A stretch of 64,000 bases of DNA from Pikeienuella piscinae (GCF_011044155.1 NZ_CP049056.1:2356001-2420000); one strand, 5' to 3'; shown: positions 35,421-44,777, counted from the stretch's first letter. Notes: generated from the letters alone by a model not told the origin. Numbers and translations are program-made.

Positions 35421-36169
35421 TGAAGCCGGAACTTCTTGACGTGGCGGTGTATATGTATCGTCCGCAGTGCTGTCTAGCCCATTTTAACGTTAGCGCGTCA
35501 TGGCGCAACCCGGACGATGTTCACCTAATATAAAAGCTATCCTACACATACAACAATAGCATTAGCGACCATGCCGTTCGGCATAGGAATAATGCCTGAA
35601 ATACAGCTGGCGCATTATAAAATTGTCATGTCATACATACCCATGAATATTTCCTTGGCCTGAGCCCGCGCACAAGATTCTCGATCCGCAACCGAAGTTT
35701 TTCTAAACGCGAAAGGCATAGAGTCTGCGCCGCCCAGACATCATCATTCGCTCTCGCGACACGCTCGCGCTGCGGGAGATTCGTCAGTCTGACCCGCCGC
35801 GCGAGCGCGCCGCGTTCGCCGATTTTAGCCCGCAAAGCCCCCTCCGAGATTCTATTGCTTTGGCGGCGCGGAATCAGGGCGTTCGATCCGCAGCGCGTCG
35901 CGCGATCACAACGTCGCGGGATAGATGTCTCCGCAACAATATTGCGCGCCAGCTACGTGACGGAAACGTTAGCGCGGCGAGCCCGTAGCGGGAGGCTCGC
36001 CCGCGGATTCGATGGAGAGCCGAGAAACGTCGTCCGATACCGAGAGGGATCGCTTCGATCCGCTATGCTGCGGCGCAACGCCATCTTGGCTATACCGATC
36101 AACCAATGGTTTACTCACAGAGAGATGAGTTTACGGGGCCGACCGCCCCTCGCCTGAGAATCGTCGGAC
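35421..36169. other. Intergenic stretch with no supported gene
   Basis: About 750 bases between tRNA-Phe and fixI. Codon use in the short open frames is not convincing. The part next to the tRNA (35430-35640) is AT-rich for this genome. One inverted repeat, GCGAGCC-N10-GGCTCGC, lies at 35977-36000. No FNR/FixK-type TTGAT-N4-ATCAA box was found before fixI. Confidence 0.5.
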
Positions 36170-38437
36170 GTGCCTGAGGGACGCGTGATCGCCATGAGAA
36201 TGTCTGAGACTGAACGCGAAGAAGCAGGCGGCGGGCGCAGCGGCGCCGAGCGCCGCGCTTCAGTGCGAGCGGCCCCCGACGGAAGCGGCCTCTGCGTGAT
36301 CTCCGTTCCCGGCGTGCGCTGCAGCGGGTGCGTCGCGTCGATTGAACGCGCGCTTCGCGCCTGCCCGGACGTCGTCTTCGCGCGGGTCAATCTGACATTG
36401 CGGCGCGCATGCGTGACGCTCCGGAGCGCGGATGTCGATCCGTCGCCGGTATTCGAGGCGCTGTCCGCGCTGGGATACGAAGGTCAGCCGATCGACCTCG
36501 CCGAGGAAACGGGGGGCCCGGATCGCGGCGCGAGTCGGGATTTGTTGCGCGCGATCGCGGTGGCGGGGTTCGGCGCGATGAACGTCATGCTGCTCTCCGT
36601 CGCCGTCTGGTCGGGGGCGGAAGGCGCCACCCGCGAGACGTTCCATCTGATCTCCGGCATGATCGCCGTCCCCGTTGTGGCCTATGCCGGCCGGCCGTTC
36701 TTTCGCTCCGCATTCGCCGCGCTGCGGAGCGGGCGGCTGAACATGGATGTTCCAATCGCGCTGGCGGTCCTGCTGGCGCTGGCTCTCAGCCTCGCCGAAC
36801 TGGCGCGCGGCGGCGAGCATGTCTTCTTCGACGCCGCGGTCACGCTACTCTTCTTTCTGTTGACCGGACGTTACCTGGATCAACTCATGCGCGAGCGGGC
36901 GTTGAGCGCCGTCACCGGGCTGGCCCGGCTGGCCCCGAAAGGCGCGATGGCCCGGATGCCCGACGGATCGTTGCGCTGGACGCCGCTTGACGCGATCACC
37001 GCCGGCATGGCGCTTTACATCGGCCCGGGCGAGCGCGCGCCGGTCGATATCCGCGTTCTGACGGGTGAAACCGATGTCGACCGGTCGCTGGTCACCGGTG
37101 AGGCGATGCCGGTCACGGCCGGCGCCGGCGCGGTGCTGGAGGCCGGGACGCTGAACCTGACAGGGGGGATCGAGGCGACGGCGCTGCGTACGGCTGAAGA
37201 GTCCTTTCTGGCGGAGATGACAAGGATGCTGAGCGCGGCCGAAAGCGGCCGCGGCGCCTATGTCCGCATCGCCGACCGCGCAGCCCGGCTTTACGCGCCG
37301 GTCGTTCATCTTCTGGCGCTGGCGACCTTCATCGGCTGGATCCTCGCCACGGGCGACTGGCGCATCTCGATCTTCGTCGCGATCAGCGTGCTGATCATCA
37401 CCTGCCCCTGCGCGCTGGGACTCGCGGTTCCGGTCGCGCATGTCGTCGCGGCGGGCCGGCTGATGCGGGACGGCGTCCTGATGAAAGACGGATCGGCTCT
37501 CGAGCGTCTCGCGGAGATTGATCTCGCGGTGTTCGACAAGACCGGAACCCTGACCACCGGCGCGGCGCGCGTCTCTCGTGCGCCGCTCGGCGCCGCCGAC
37601 CGGGGCGCGGCGAAGGCGCTGGCGCTGCATTCCGCTCATCCGGCGGCGCGCGCGATCGCGGCCGACCTGCCCGATAGCCCATCCGACGCGCGGGATGTGA
37701 ACGAGACGCCCGGTTTCGGGATAGAGGGCGTCGTCAGCGGCCGGCGCGCCCGTCTCGGCAGGCCGGACTGGGTGGCGGAGATCGCCGCCGGACCGGCAGC
37801 GGAGGCGGCCCCCGCCTTCGCTTTCGAGGGCGCAGCCGCATCAGCGTTCGCCCTTTCGGAAGATCTGCGTCCGGGGGCGCGGACGGCGATCGCCATGCTT
37901 CGTGCTGCGGGCGTCCCGACCATCATGCTGACGGGGGACGAACGCCGGCGCGCCGCCCGCGTCGCCGAGTTGGCCGGCGTGGAGTCATTCCGCGCTGGCG
38001 CGACGCCGGCCGAGAAAGTCGCCTGTCTCGAAGCATTCCGGGCTGAAGGACGCCGGACCCTGATGGTCGGCGACGGGTTGAACGACACCGCGGCGCTGGC
38101 GGCGGCGCATGTGTCGATGGCGCCTTCCGACGCGGCGGACGCCGGCCGCGCGGCGGCGGATTTCGTCTTTCTGCGCGACGACCTCGGGGCTGTTCCGATG
38201 ACCCGCAAGGTCGCGAAGGCGACGGCGCGCACCGTGCGTCAGAATTTCGGCCTGGCGATCGCCTATAACTGCATCGCCATACCGCTCGCTGCGGCGGGCA
38301 TGGTCACGCCGCTGGTCGCGGCGCTGGCGATGTCTGCGTCCTCGATCGTCGTCATTGGCAATTCGCTGCGGCTGAACGCGAAGGAGCCTGCACCGGCGAA
38401 TGCGGCGACAAACAGCTTGCGGACGGCGACGGCATGA
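36170..38437 (+). CDS. ccoI: Copper-transporting P1B-type ATPase FixI/CcoI
   Basis: Heavy-metal ATPase of up to 755 residues for delivery of copper to cbb3 oxidase. It has an N-terminal HMA-like domain with CSGC at 51-54, the transmembrane metal site CPC at 412-414, phosphorylation site DKTGT at 456-460 and the hinge GDGLNDT at 634-640. The position next to ccoS and ccoNOQP supports the CcoI assignment over a general CopA. The start is uncertain: GTG 36170, GTG 36185 and ATG 36194 are in frame. It overlaps ccoS by 4 bases. Confidence 0.9.
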   Translation: MPEGRVIAMRMSETEREEAGGGRSGAERRASVRAAPDGSGLCVISVPGVRCSGCVASIERALRACPDVVFARVNLTLRRACVTLRSADVDPSPVFEALSALGYEGQPIDLAEETGGPDRGASRDLLRAIAVAGFGAMNVMLLSVAVWSGAEGATRETFHLISGMIAVPVVAYAGRPFFRSAFAALRSGRLNMDVPIALAVLLALALSLAELARGGEHVFFDAAVTLLFFLLTGRYLDQLMRERALSAVTGLARLAPKGAMARMPDGSLRWTPLDAITAGMALYIGPGERAPVDIRVLTGETDVDRSLVTGEAMPVTAGAGAVLEAGTLNLTGGIEATALRTAEESFLAEMTRMLSAAESGRGAYVRIADRAARLYAPVVHLLALATFIGWILATGDWRISIFVAISVLIITCPCALGLAVPVAHVVAAGRLMRDGVLMKDGSALERLAEIDLAVFDKTGTLTTGAARVSRAPLGAADRGAAKALALHSAHPAARAIAADLPDSPSDARDVNETPGFGIEGVVSGRRARLGRPDWVAEIAAGPAAEAAPAFAFEGAAASAFALSEDLRPGARTAIAMLRAAGVPTIMLTGDERRRAARVAELAGVESFRAGATPAEKVACLEAFRAEGRRTLMVGDGLNDTAALAAAHVSMAPSDAADAGRAAADFVFLRDDLGAVPMTRKVAKATARTVRQNFGLAIAYNCIAIPLAAAGMVTPLVAALAMSASSIVVIGNSLRLNAKEPAPANAATNSLRTATA

Positions 38438-38637
38438 CGATCCTCACCATCCTCATACCGGTCACGCTCGTCATGGGCGTGGTCGGGCTCGGCGCATTTT
38501 TCTGGAGCCTCCGGAGCGGTCAGTACGAAGATCTGGAAGGCGACGGCGCGCGCATCCTCTTCGAGGACGCCGAGGCGCCGCTGCCGGACCGCTCTATTTC
38601 AGCCACGCACAGGACCAGCACGGAGACCACGACATGA
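38434..38637 (+). CDS. ccoS: cbb3 oxidase assembly/maturation protein CcoS
   Basis: Protein of 67 residues: one N-terminal membrane helix (ILIPVTLVMGVVGLGAFFW), then the family pattern SLRSGQYEDLEGDGARILFED. CcoS is needed for cofactor insertion into CcoN. Coupled by ATGA overlaps to ccoI upstream and ccoN downstream. Confidence 0.92.
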   Translation: MTILTILIPVTLVMGVVGLGAFFWSLRSGQYEDLEGDGARILFEDAEAPLPDRSISATHRTSTETTT

Positions 38638-40285
38638 TGGCTCAATTGACCCGGGCGGAGCGCCGCACCGTTCTGATGATCCTGGCTATCGCCGCCCTGG
38701 TCGGGCTGCTGATGGCGGTCGCCGGAAAAGACGACCCGATGGGCGTCCACGGCTGGATCGTCATCGCGTTCGCCGGCGTTCTCTTCTTCATCGCAGGGAA
38801 CGCGATCTACGACCCCGAGCCGACCGAGGATCGTTCGATCTCCTATTACGACGACCCTACGAAGGTCGGCATCGTCCTCTCGCTTTGCTGGGCCGTGGTC
38901 GGCATGGGCGTCGGGGTCTGGGTCGCCTCCATGCTCGCCTGGCCCGACCTCCGCTTCGACGCGGCCTGGTCGAGCTTTGGCCGCATGCGCCCGGTGCACA
39001 CATCGGGCGTGATCTTTGGCTTTGGCGGCAACGCCCTGATCGCCACATCTTTCCACATCATGCAGCGCACGTCCCGCGCGCGCATGCCGGGACAGATCAC
39101 GCCGTGGTTCGTGCTGCTGGGTTTCAACCTCTTCTGCGTCATCGCCGCCAGCGGCTACCTGATGGGCATAACCCAGTCGAAGGAATACGCCGAGCCGGAA
39201 TGGTACGCGGATATCTGGCTGGTAGTCGTCTGGGTGGTCTACTTCATTCTCTACATCCGCACGCTGGCGCGCCGGAACGAGCCGCATATCTACGTCGCGA
39301 ACTGGTACTACATGGCGTTCATACTGGTCGTGGCGGTGCTGCATATCGTAAACAATCTGGCCGTGCCCGCGTCCTTCGCCGCCGCCAAGAGCTATTCGGC
39401 GTTCGCGGGCGTTCAGGACGCGATGACGCAGTGGTGGTACGGCCATAACGCCGTCGCGTTCTTCCTTACCTCCGGTTTCCTCGGCATGCTCTATTACTTC
39501 CTGCCGAAACGGGCGGAGCGGCCGATCTATTCCTACCGGCTGTCGATCCTCAGCTTCTGGGGGATCACCTTCTTCTACATCTGGGTGGGCTCGCATCACC
39601 TTCATTACACCGCCCTACCGCACTGGGTTCAGACCCTTGGCATGACCTTCTCGATCATGCTGCTGGTGCCTTCATGGGCGTCAGCCGGCAACGCGTTGAT
39701 GACGCTGAACGGCGCATGGCGGAAAGTCCGCGACGACGCGACGCTGCGTTTCATGATGGTCGCGGCGGTCTTTTACGGCCTGTCGACATTCGAGGGCTCC
39801 TTTCTGGCGATCCGTCCGGTCAACGCGCTTTCGCACTATACCGACTGGACCGTCGGTCACGTCCACGCCGGCGCCATGGGCTGGGTGGCGCTGATCGTCT
39901 TCGGCTCCATCTATGCGCTGACCCCGGTGCTCTGGCGGCGTGAAACGATGTATTCCTGGAAGGCGGTCGAGTGGCATTTCTGGCTCGCCGTCTCCGGCGT
40001 CGTCATCTACGTCTTCGCCATGTGGAACAGCGGCATCATCCAGGGGCTGATGTGGCGCACATACACCGAGAGCGGCACGCTGAAATATTCGTTTCTCGAC
40101 TCCCTTGTGGCGATGCACCCCTACTACATCGCGCGCGCATTCGGGGGCTGCTGTTCCTGGCCGGAGCGATCATCGCGCTCTGGAACGTCGTGATGACGAT
40201 CCGGCACGTCCCGAAGATGGCGCCGGCGCTGGATTATCCGACATCCTCCGAAGCCCTGGAGCCGGCCGTGCCGGCGGGGGAGTAA
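38634..40285 (+). CDS. ccoN: Cytochrome cbb3 oxidase subunit I CcoN, with apparent frameshift
   Basis: Catalytic heme-copper subunit in the inner membrane. Conserved parts are present: RPVHTSGVIFGFGGN (heme ligand helix), QWWYGHNAVAFFL, the CuB pair in WVGSHHLHYT and HYTDWTVGHVHAGAMGW. The starting frame runs to a stop at 40193 but turns into CCSWPERSS after YYIARAFGG. The proper last helix (LLFLAGAIIALWNVVMTIR) continues in the next frame to TAA at 40283-40285. One base is missing at the G run 40143-40147 (expected six G or an added base). This may be a sequencing slip or a true lesion. The spliced product would be about 550 residues. Confidence 0.88.
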
Positions 40286-40289
40286 CGAC

Positions 40290-41066
40290 ATGTTCAGGAC
40301 CCTTCTCAAACCCTTCGAGCGGTTCTTCGACTTCCATGCGAGGACCCATTACCGGGCCGAGCGGCATTCGATGGCGCTGACCGTCGGCATCATCCTGGCG
40401 GCGGGGGTCGGCGGCATCGTCGAGATCGCCCCGCTCTTCACCATCGACGAAACGGTGGAGGCCGCGCCGGACATGCGCGTCTACACCCCGCTCGAACAGG
40501 CCGGGCGCGACATCTACATCCGCGAGGGGTGCTACGCGTGCCATAGCCAGATGATCCGCACCCTGCGTGACGAGGTGGAGCGATACGGCCCCTATTCGCT
40601 GGCGGTCGAAAGCCAGTACGACCATCCGATGCTCTGGGGCTCCAAGCGCACCGGGCCCGATCTGGCGCGGCTCGGCAACAAGTATTCCGACGACTGGCAG
40701 GTCCGGCACCTGGTGAACCCGCGCGATCTGGTTCCCGAATCCGTCATGCCGCAATACGCGTTCCTGCTCACCGAGAGGCTGGAGGTCGAAAGCCTGTCCG
40801 ACCGCCTCGCAGCGCTCCGCACACTCGGCGTGCCTTATTCGGATGAGATGATCGCGAACGCCGCCGACGACGCGCTCGGGCAGGCGAGCCCGGACTCGGA
40901 CAAGGCGGAAGGGGCGCTGGAGCGTTATGGCGACGCGACGAACATCCGCTCCTTCGACGGCGACGCCGGGCGACTGACGGAGATGGACGCGCTGGTCGCG
41001 TATCTTCAGATCCTCGGAGGTCTGACCGACCTGCCGGCGCGGATTGAGACGGCGGCGGAGGAGTAA
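40290..41066 (+). CDS. ccoO: Cytochrome cbb3 oxidase subunit II CcoO (monoheme cytochrome c)
   Basis: Membrane-anchored cytochrome c of 258 residues. One N-terminal helix (about 27-48), heme site CYACH at 81-85 and the axial-Met segment PESVMPQYAFL. It transfers electrons from CcoP to CcoN on the periplasmic side. It starts five bases after the ccoN stop in the corrected frame, which supports that correction. Confidence 0.94.
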   Translation: MFRTLLKPFERFFDFHARTHYRAERHSMALTVGIILAAGVGGIVEIAPLFTIDETVEAAPDMRVYTPLEQAGRDIYIREGCYACHSQMIRTLRDEVERYGPYSLAVESQYDHPMLWGSKRTGPDLARLGNKYSDDWQVRHLVNPRDLVPESVMPQYAFLLTERLEVESLSDRLAALRTLGVPYSDEMIANAADDALGQASPDSDKAEGALERYGDATNIRSFDGDAGRLTEMDALVAYLQILGGLTDLPARIETAAEE

Positions 41067-41068
41067 CG

Positions 41069-41239
41069 ATGGACATTTCGCATGAATGGCTCGTCGGGTT
41101 CGCAAAAGCCTTCGGACTTTTCTACCTGATCGCGCTTTCGATCGGAATCACCGCCTACGCCTTCTGGCCGAGCCTGGGAAAACGCTTCGACCGGGCGGCG
41201 AAGAGCATTCTCAATGATGAGGACGGGCCATGTCGGTAA
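41069..41239 (+). CDS. ccoQ: cbb3 oxidase subunit CcoQ
   Basis: Small protein of 56 residues starting at ATG 41069, two bases after the ccoO stop. Sequence begins MDISHEWLVGFAKAFGLFY, continues as a single membrane helix (LIALSIGITAYAFWP) and ends with the NDEDG tail. Position between ccoO and ccoP, size and topology are those of CcoQ, which stabilises the oxidase. It overlaps ccoP by 10 bases. Confidence 0.9.
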   Translation: MDISHEWLVGFAKAFGLFYLIALSIGITAYAFWPSLGKRFDRAAKSILNDEDGPCR

Positions 41240-42132
41240 AGGAACGAGATCCGCTCACCGGCCATATGACGACAGGCCACGAATGGAACGGCATCACCGA
41301 GTTGAACACCCGGGTGCCGCCGCCGATCTGGTGGTTCATCGGGATCACCCATGTCTGGGCGCTTGTCATATGGATCCTGCTGCCGACCTGGCCGCTGGTC
41401 ACGACCTACACCAAGGGCCTTCTCGGACTGGACCAGCGCGAAGAGGTCGAGGAAAAGGTCGTCGCCGCGAATGTCGCGCGTTCGGACTGGGCCGACCGGA
41501 TCGCCGATCTTCCGGTCGACGAGATTCGCGCCGATCCTGTGCTCATGTCGCGGGTGAACGACACGGCGCACGCCCTCTTTGGCGACAACTGCGCCGGCTG
41601 CCACGGGGCGGACGCAGCCGGTGGGCCGGGCTTTCCCAGCCTGGTCGATTCGGCCTGGCTCTGGGGCGGCGACGCGGACGCGATCATGGAGACGCTGCGC
41701 GTCGGCATCAATTCGCAGCATCCGGACACTCATTTCGGTCAAATGCTCGCCTTCGGCCGCGACGGCATGCTGTCGCGCGACGAAATCCGCGCCGTGGCCG
41801 CTTATGTCCAGACGCTTTCGGACGCCGGCGACGTGGCGGCGGAGGGCGCCGCCGCGGATGACGAAGCAACGGATGCGCCGGATGGAGCGCAACTCTTCGC
41901 CGACAACTGCTCAAGCTGCCATGGCGAGGATGGCGGCGGCGACACCACGCTCGGCGCGCCCGACCTGACCGACGATTTCTGGATCTATGGCGGGGACGAA
42001 GAGACGCTTTTCCAGACGGTCTGGGGCGGGCGGCAGGGCTGGATGCCAACCTGGGAGGACCGGCTCAGCGAGGTGGAGCGCAAGATCCTCGCCACGTATA
42101 TTCTCGAGCTCGGTGGAAAGGACGCGCCATGA
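41230..42132 (+). CDS. ccoP: Cytochrome cbb3 oxidase subunit III CcoP (diheme cytochrome c)
   Basis: Protein of 300 residues: the N-terminal ELNTRVPPPIWWFIGITHVWA segment with one membrane helix, then two cytochrome c domains with CAGCH at 121-125 and CSSCH at 227-231. It accepts electrons from soluble or membrane cytochrome c and passes them to CcoO. The linker between the heme domains is Ala/Glu/Asp rich. Overlaps ccoQ at its start and the next small gene at its stop (ATGA). Confidence 0.94.
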   Translation: MSVKERDPLTGHMTTGHEWNGITELNTRVPPPIWWFIGITHVWALVIWILLPTWPLVTTYTKGLLGLDQREEVEEKVVAANVARSDWADRIADLPVDEIRADPVLMSRVNDTAHALFGDNCAGCHGADAAGGPGFPSLVDSAWLWGGDADAIMETLRVGINSQHPDTHFGQMLAFGRDGMLSRDEIRAVAAYVQTLSDAGDVAAEGAAADDEATDAPDGAQLFADNCSSCHGEDGGGDTTLGAPDLTDDFWIYGGDEETLFQTVWGGRQGWMPTWEDRLSEVERKILATYILELGGKDAP

Positions 42133-42314
42133 ACGTCTGGTCTCGACCGCGCCTTTTCGCGCTCGCCGCGGCGTCCGCGGTGGTCGCGATCTTCATCGCC
42201 GCCAACGCGCATCTGGTCTTCGTCGCCTTCTCGTCGATGCCCGAATGCGTGCCCCATCTCAAATCCCCGACAGGAGGCGCCGCCACGTATCGCGCGGCGA
42301 AACCGTCATGCTGA
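42129..42314 (+). CDS. Small membrane protein downstream of ccoP
   Basis: Protein of 61 residues with one hydrophobic helix (LFALAAASAVVAIFIAANAHLVFVAF) and a short hydrophilic tail containing two cysteines (PECVPHL and the terminal PSC). ATGA overlap with ccoP makes it a real member of the operon. Its family is not recognised; it may help cbb3 biogenesis. Its end overlaps the next gene by 7 bases. Confidence 0.65.
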   Translation: MNVWSRPRLFALAAASAVVAIFIAANAHLVFVAFSSMPECVPHLKSPTGGAATYRAAKPSC

Positions 42315-43189
42315 GTGACCGCACCGACCCGCCGCCGCCTGATGAGCCGCACGCCGACGGCGTCATTCCGGAGGTTGTCCCGCCGCTCCCGCGCGAGAAC
42401 AGGCGCGCCCGCAATCTGCCGTGGCGGACCGCTTTCGACTGGCTGCGCGGCGGCTGGGCGGATCTCTGGACCAATCCCGCCCCCAGTCTACTCTACGGCG
42501 TCGCCGTCTTCGTGGTCTCCGCTTTCGTGGTCTGGTTCCTCTTTCGTCTGGAGCTTGACTATGCGCTCTTCCCGGCGCTCGCCGGGTTCATGGTCGTCGG
42601 TCCGCTCATCGCCAACGGGCTCTACGAGAAAAGCCGCCGACTGGAGACCGGCGAGCACGCGAACTTCGCCGACATGATCTTCGTCAAGCCGCGCTCCGGC
42701 CGTCAGGCGCTGTTCATGGGTGTGATGCTGCTTGGGCTTTTCATGCTCTGGATGCGGGCGGCGGTGCTGATCTACGCGCTCTTTTTCGGCCTGGTCCCCT
42801 TCCCCGGCGTCGACGATGTCGCCGCGATGCTGTTCTTCACTCCGACCGGCTGGGCCCTGCTCCTGGTCGGCAGTTTCGTCGGCGCGCTTTTCGCCGCCTT
42901 CGCGTTCGCGATCAGCGTTTTCGCGGTGCCGATGCTGCTGGAGGAGGACACCGACGCGCTCTCCGCCCTGGGGATCAGCATGGCGATGGTCTGGAGCAAT
43001 CTGCCGGTCATGCTGGCCTGGGGCGCGATCGTGATGGCGCTTTTCGCTTTCTCAGTCGTCACCGGGTTCATCGGCCTGATCTTCGTATTCCCGGTGCTCG
43101 GCCACGCCACATGGCGCGCCTATCGCGCCCTGCGCGGCGAGGATCGGAAAGACCTGGAAAGCGAGCGCATGTTCATTCAGCCGGCGTGA
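42308..43189 (+). CDS. DUF2189 family integral membrane protein
   Basis: Membrane protein of 293 residues matching DUF2189: a hydrophilic Pro-rich N terminus, WLRGGWADLWTNPAPSLLYGVAVF leading into the first helices, about six hydrophobic segments and MLLEEDTDALSALGISMAMV in the conserved core. DUF2189 proteins are often found beside cbb3 or other respiratory oxidase genes; their role is unknown. ATG 42308 is chosen by the start of similarity and by overlap with the small upstream gene. Last gene before the terminator hairpins. Confidence 0.82.
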   Translation: MLSDRTDPPPPDEPHADGVIPEVVPPLPRENRRARNLPWRTAFDWLRGGWADLWTNPAPSLLYGVAVFVVSAFVVWFLFRLELDYALFPALAGFMVVGPLIANGLYEKSRRLETGEHANFADMIFVKPRSGRQALFMGVMLLGLFMLWMRAAVLIYALFFGLVPFPGVDDVAAMLFFTPTGWALLLVGSFVGALFAAFAFAISVFAVPMLLEEDTDALSALGISMAMVWSNLPVMLAWGAIVMALFAFSVVTGFIGLIFVFPVLGHATWRAYRALRGEDRKDLESERMFIQPA

Positions 43190-43322
43190 AATCCGACGCC
43201 CAGCTCCGGCGGACCGGGACGAAACGCGGGCGGGACAGCCGCCGGACGTCGCGCTCGAAACTGGCGCGCCCGGCGCCGGCCAGCGCGATTTATTCCCCGC
43301 GAGCGTGCTGACGCGCAGCCGC

Positions 43323-43352
43323 AGCGCCCCGTCCGGATAGCGGCGGGGCGCT
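43323..43352 (+). terminator. GC-rich hairpin after the cbb3 operon
   Basis: AGCGCCCCG (43323-43331) pairs perfectly with CGGGGCGCT (43344-43352) over 9 bp with a 12-base loop. It lies 134 bases after the DUF2189 stop. No U tract follows directly, but a second hairpin is 7 bases further on. Probably ends the cbb3 transcript. Confidence 0.6.
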
Positions 43353-43359
43353 CTGCTTA

Positions 43360-43376
43360 CCGGATTTATTATCCGG
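43360..43376. terminator. Second hairpin between cbb3 and injection-system operons
   Basis: CCGGAT-TTATT-ATCCGG, a perfect 6-bp stem with a 5-base loop, 7 bases after the first hairpin. AT-rich sequence follows (TGTTAACAACTT). It could be part of a bipartite terminator or a leader element of the injection-system operon starting at 43483. Confidence 0.45.
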
Positions 43377-43482
43377 ATGTTAACAACTTCTCGTTGCGAG
43401 AATCGGCAGAATCGGAGACCCTGCGTCCGTTGGGGTAAGTTGTTTTTGGCGCCGGGCGACGTCCGGTGGTGGGCGATTTGCG

Positions 43483-44040
43483 ATGATAAACGATGCACTT
43501 GAATACGTTCGTCGCGAACTTCGTGACCATCTGGGCGTGACAGATGGCGAGGTGGCGATCGAAAGCGCCAGGGTCCTTGTCGAGAACGACGGACCGGACG
43601 GCGTGCTCATCACACTGGTGAACATCGAGGAGGAGTCGGCGCTCCGCAACACGCCGCATGTCGCCCGGGTCGGCGGACAACCGGTCGAGCGCGAGCCTTC
43701 AGTCTACATGAACCTCTATCTCCAGTTCAGTTTCGACTTTCAGGATTACGGCGCCAGCCTGCTCAACCTCTCCAACACGATCGCGCTATTCCAGCATCGC
43801 CGCTACTTTTCGCCGGAGGACGCGTCGGCGGGCAATCCCTTTCCCGCCGGGCTCCGCCGGCTGATCTTCGAGCACCACAACATGAGCTTCGAGGCGCTGA
43901 ACAATCTCTGGTCGGTGATGGGCGGCGCGCTCTATCCCTCGGTGATCTACAAGATGCGCATGGTGGAGGTCCGGCATATCCAGCCGGACGTTCCGGCAGA
44001 TCCGATCACCGCCATCGCCGTAGACACCGTGCGCCGATGA
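43483..44040 (+). CDS. eCIS tail-terminator/cap protein (DUF4255, Afp16/Pvc16-like)
   Basis: Protein of 185 residues of the DUF4255 family. It opens MINDALEYVRRELRDHL and has EREPSVYMNLYLQFSFDF and LRRLIFEHHNMSFEALNNLW, the usual blocks of the cap protein that ends tube and sheath assembly in contractile injection systems. First gene of the operon, about 100 bases after the hairpins. It overlaps the next gene by 4 bases. Confidence 0.86.
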   Translation: MINDALEYVRRELRDHLGVTDGEVAIESARVLVENDGPDGVLITLVNIEEESALRNTPHVARVGGQPVEREPSVYMNLYLQFSFDFQDYGASLLNLSNTIALFQHRRYFSPEDASAGNPFPAGLRRLIFEHHNMSFEALNNLWSVMGGALYPSVIYKMRMVEVRHIQPDVPADPITAIAVDTVRR

Positions 44041-44777
44041 GCTTCGTGATCGCATTCGACCGCTTCATGCGGGTCCGGGTCAGCGACGATGGCGGCGCGC
44101 CGGTGGAGGGGCTGGCTTTCGCGCCAACCGCGCGCACACGCGAGGTGATGGCGAACCATGAGATCCTCCATCGTCCATCCTCGGACGGGTTTTCACTTTA
44201 TTACAAGTCGCGGCCCGGCGTGACGCCGCCGCTTCGCGCGCCGATCACGTCGCGGGTCCGCTTCAGCTTCGGAATTCACGTGACCACGCCCGGTTTCTTC
44301 GCGCGCCATCACCCCGATTTCGGCGCCGGCGGCGCGCAGATCCTCTTGGACAATCTCACCCCCGCCGGCGCCGTCACCGCCTCGGGCGCGCTGAGCGCGG
44401 GCGCGACTGTGGAGGCGGCGGATCTGACAGCGCTCGGCCCGCGCGCCTATCCGGTTCGACTCGACATCTCGGGCGGCGCGCCCGGCGTGATCGAGGCGCG
44501 GGACCAATTCTCAACCGTCGTGGCCGCATCGACCATCATCGACCCGCCGCCGGGCGCAACAGAGATATTCGCCACGGTTGATCTTTCCAACGCGCAGGAT
44601 GCGGCCTTCCGGCTTGTCGCTCCGGCGCCGGCGGCGCTTGACCGCCCGATTTACGCCGATGACGAACTGGCCGATTCCGGTCCCGTCGGCGTCGTCGATC
44701 TTTACTGGGAGCAGCCGCAGAGCGCGGTTCCGACCGGAACAGGCGCGGAATACGCAATCGTCTTCAGACTGAGATGA
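44037..44777 (+). CDS. Unrecognised eCIS-associated protein
   Basis: Protein of 246 residues, coupled by ATGA overlap to the cap gene and located before the sheath gene. No signal peptide or membrane helix. It is rich in Ala, Gly, Pro and Thr with alternating hydrophobic residues, suggesting beta-sandwich modules (for example VRFSFGIHVTTPGFF and ATEIFATVDLSNAQD). I recognise no family. A structural or baseplate-accessory role is likely from position alone. Confidence 0.7.
   Translation: MSFVIAFDRFMRVRVSDDGGAPVEGLAFAPTARTREVMANHEILHRPSSDGFSLYYKSRPGVTPPLRAPITSRVRFSFGIHVTTPGFFARHHPDFGAGGAQILLDNLTPAGAVTASGALSAGATVEAADLTALGPRAYPVRLDISGGAPGVIEARDQFSTVVAASTIIDPPPGATEIFATVDLSNAQDAAFRLVAPAPAALDRPIYADDELADSGPVGVVDLYWEQPQSAVPTGTGAEYAIVFRLR

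Noticed and set aside
35626-36157. Short open frames 35626-35835 (minus) and 35855-36157 (plus)
   Set aside because: Arg-rich composition, no ribosome site and no recognisable domain. Treated as chance frames.
36060-36170. FNR/FixK-type anaerobox upstream of fixI
   Set aside because: Only a loose match (TTGGC and ATCAA with wrong spacing) near 36091. No TTGAT-N4-ATCAA palindrome.
41987-42308. Longer DUF2189 protein starting at 41987
   Set aside because: The first 107 residues lie in a shadow frame of ccoP and the 61-residue gene. Similarity begins after ATG 42308.
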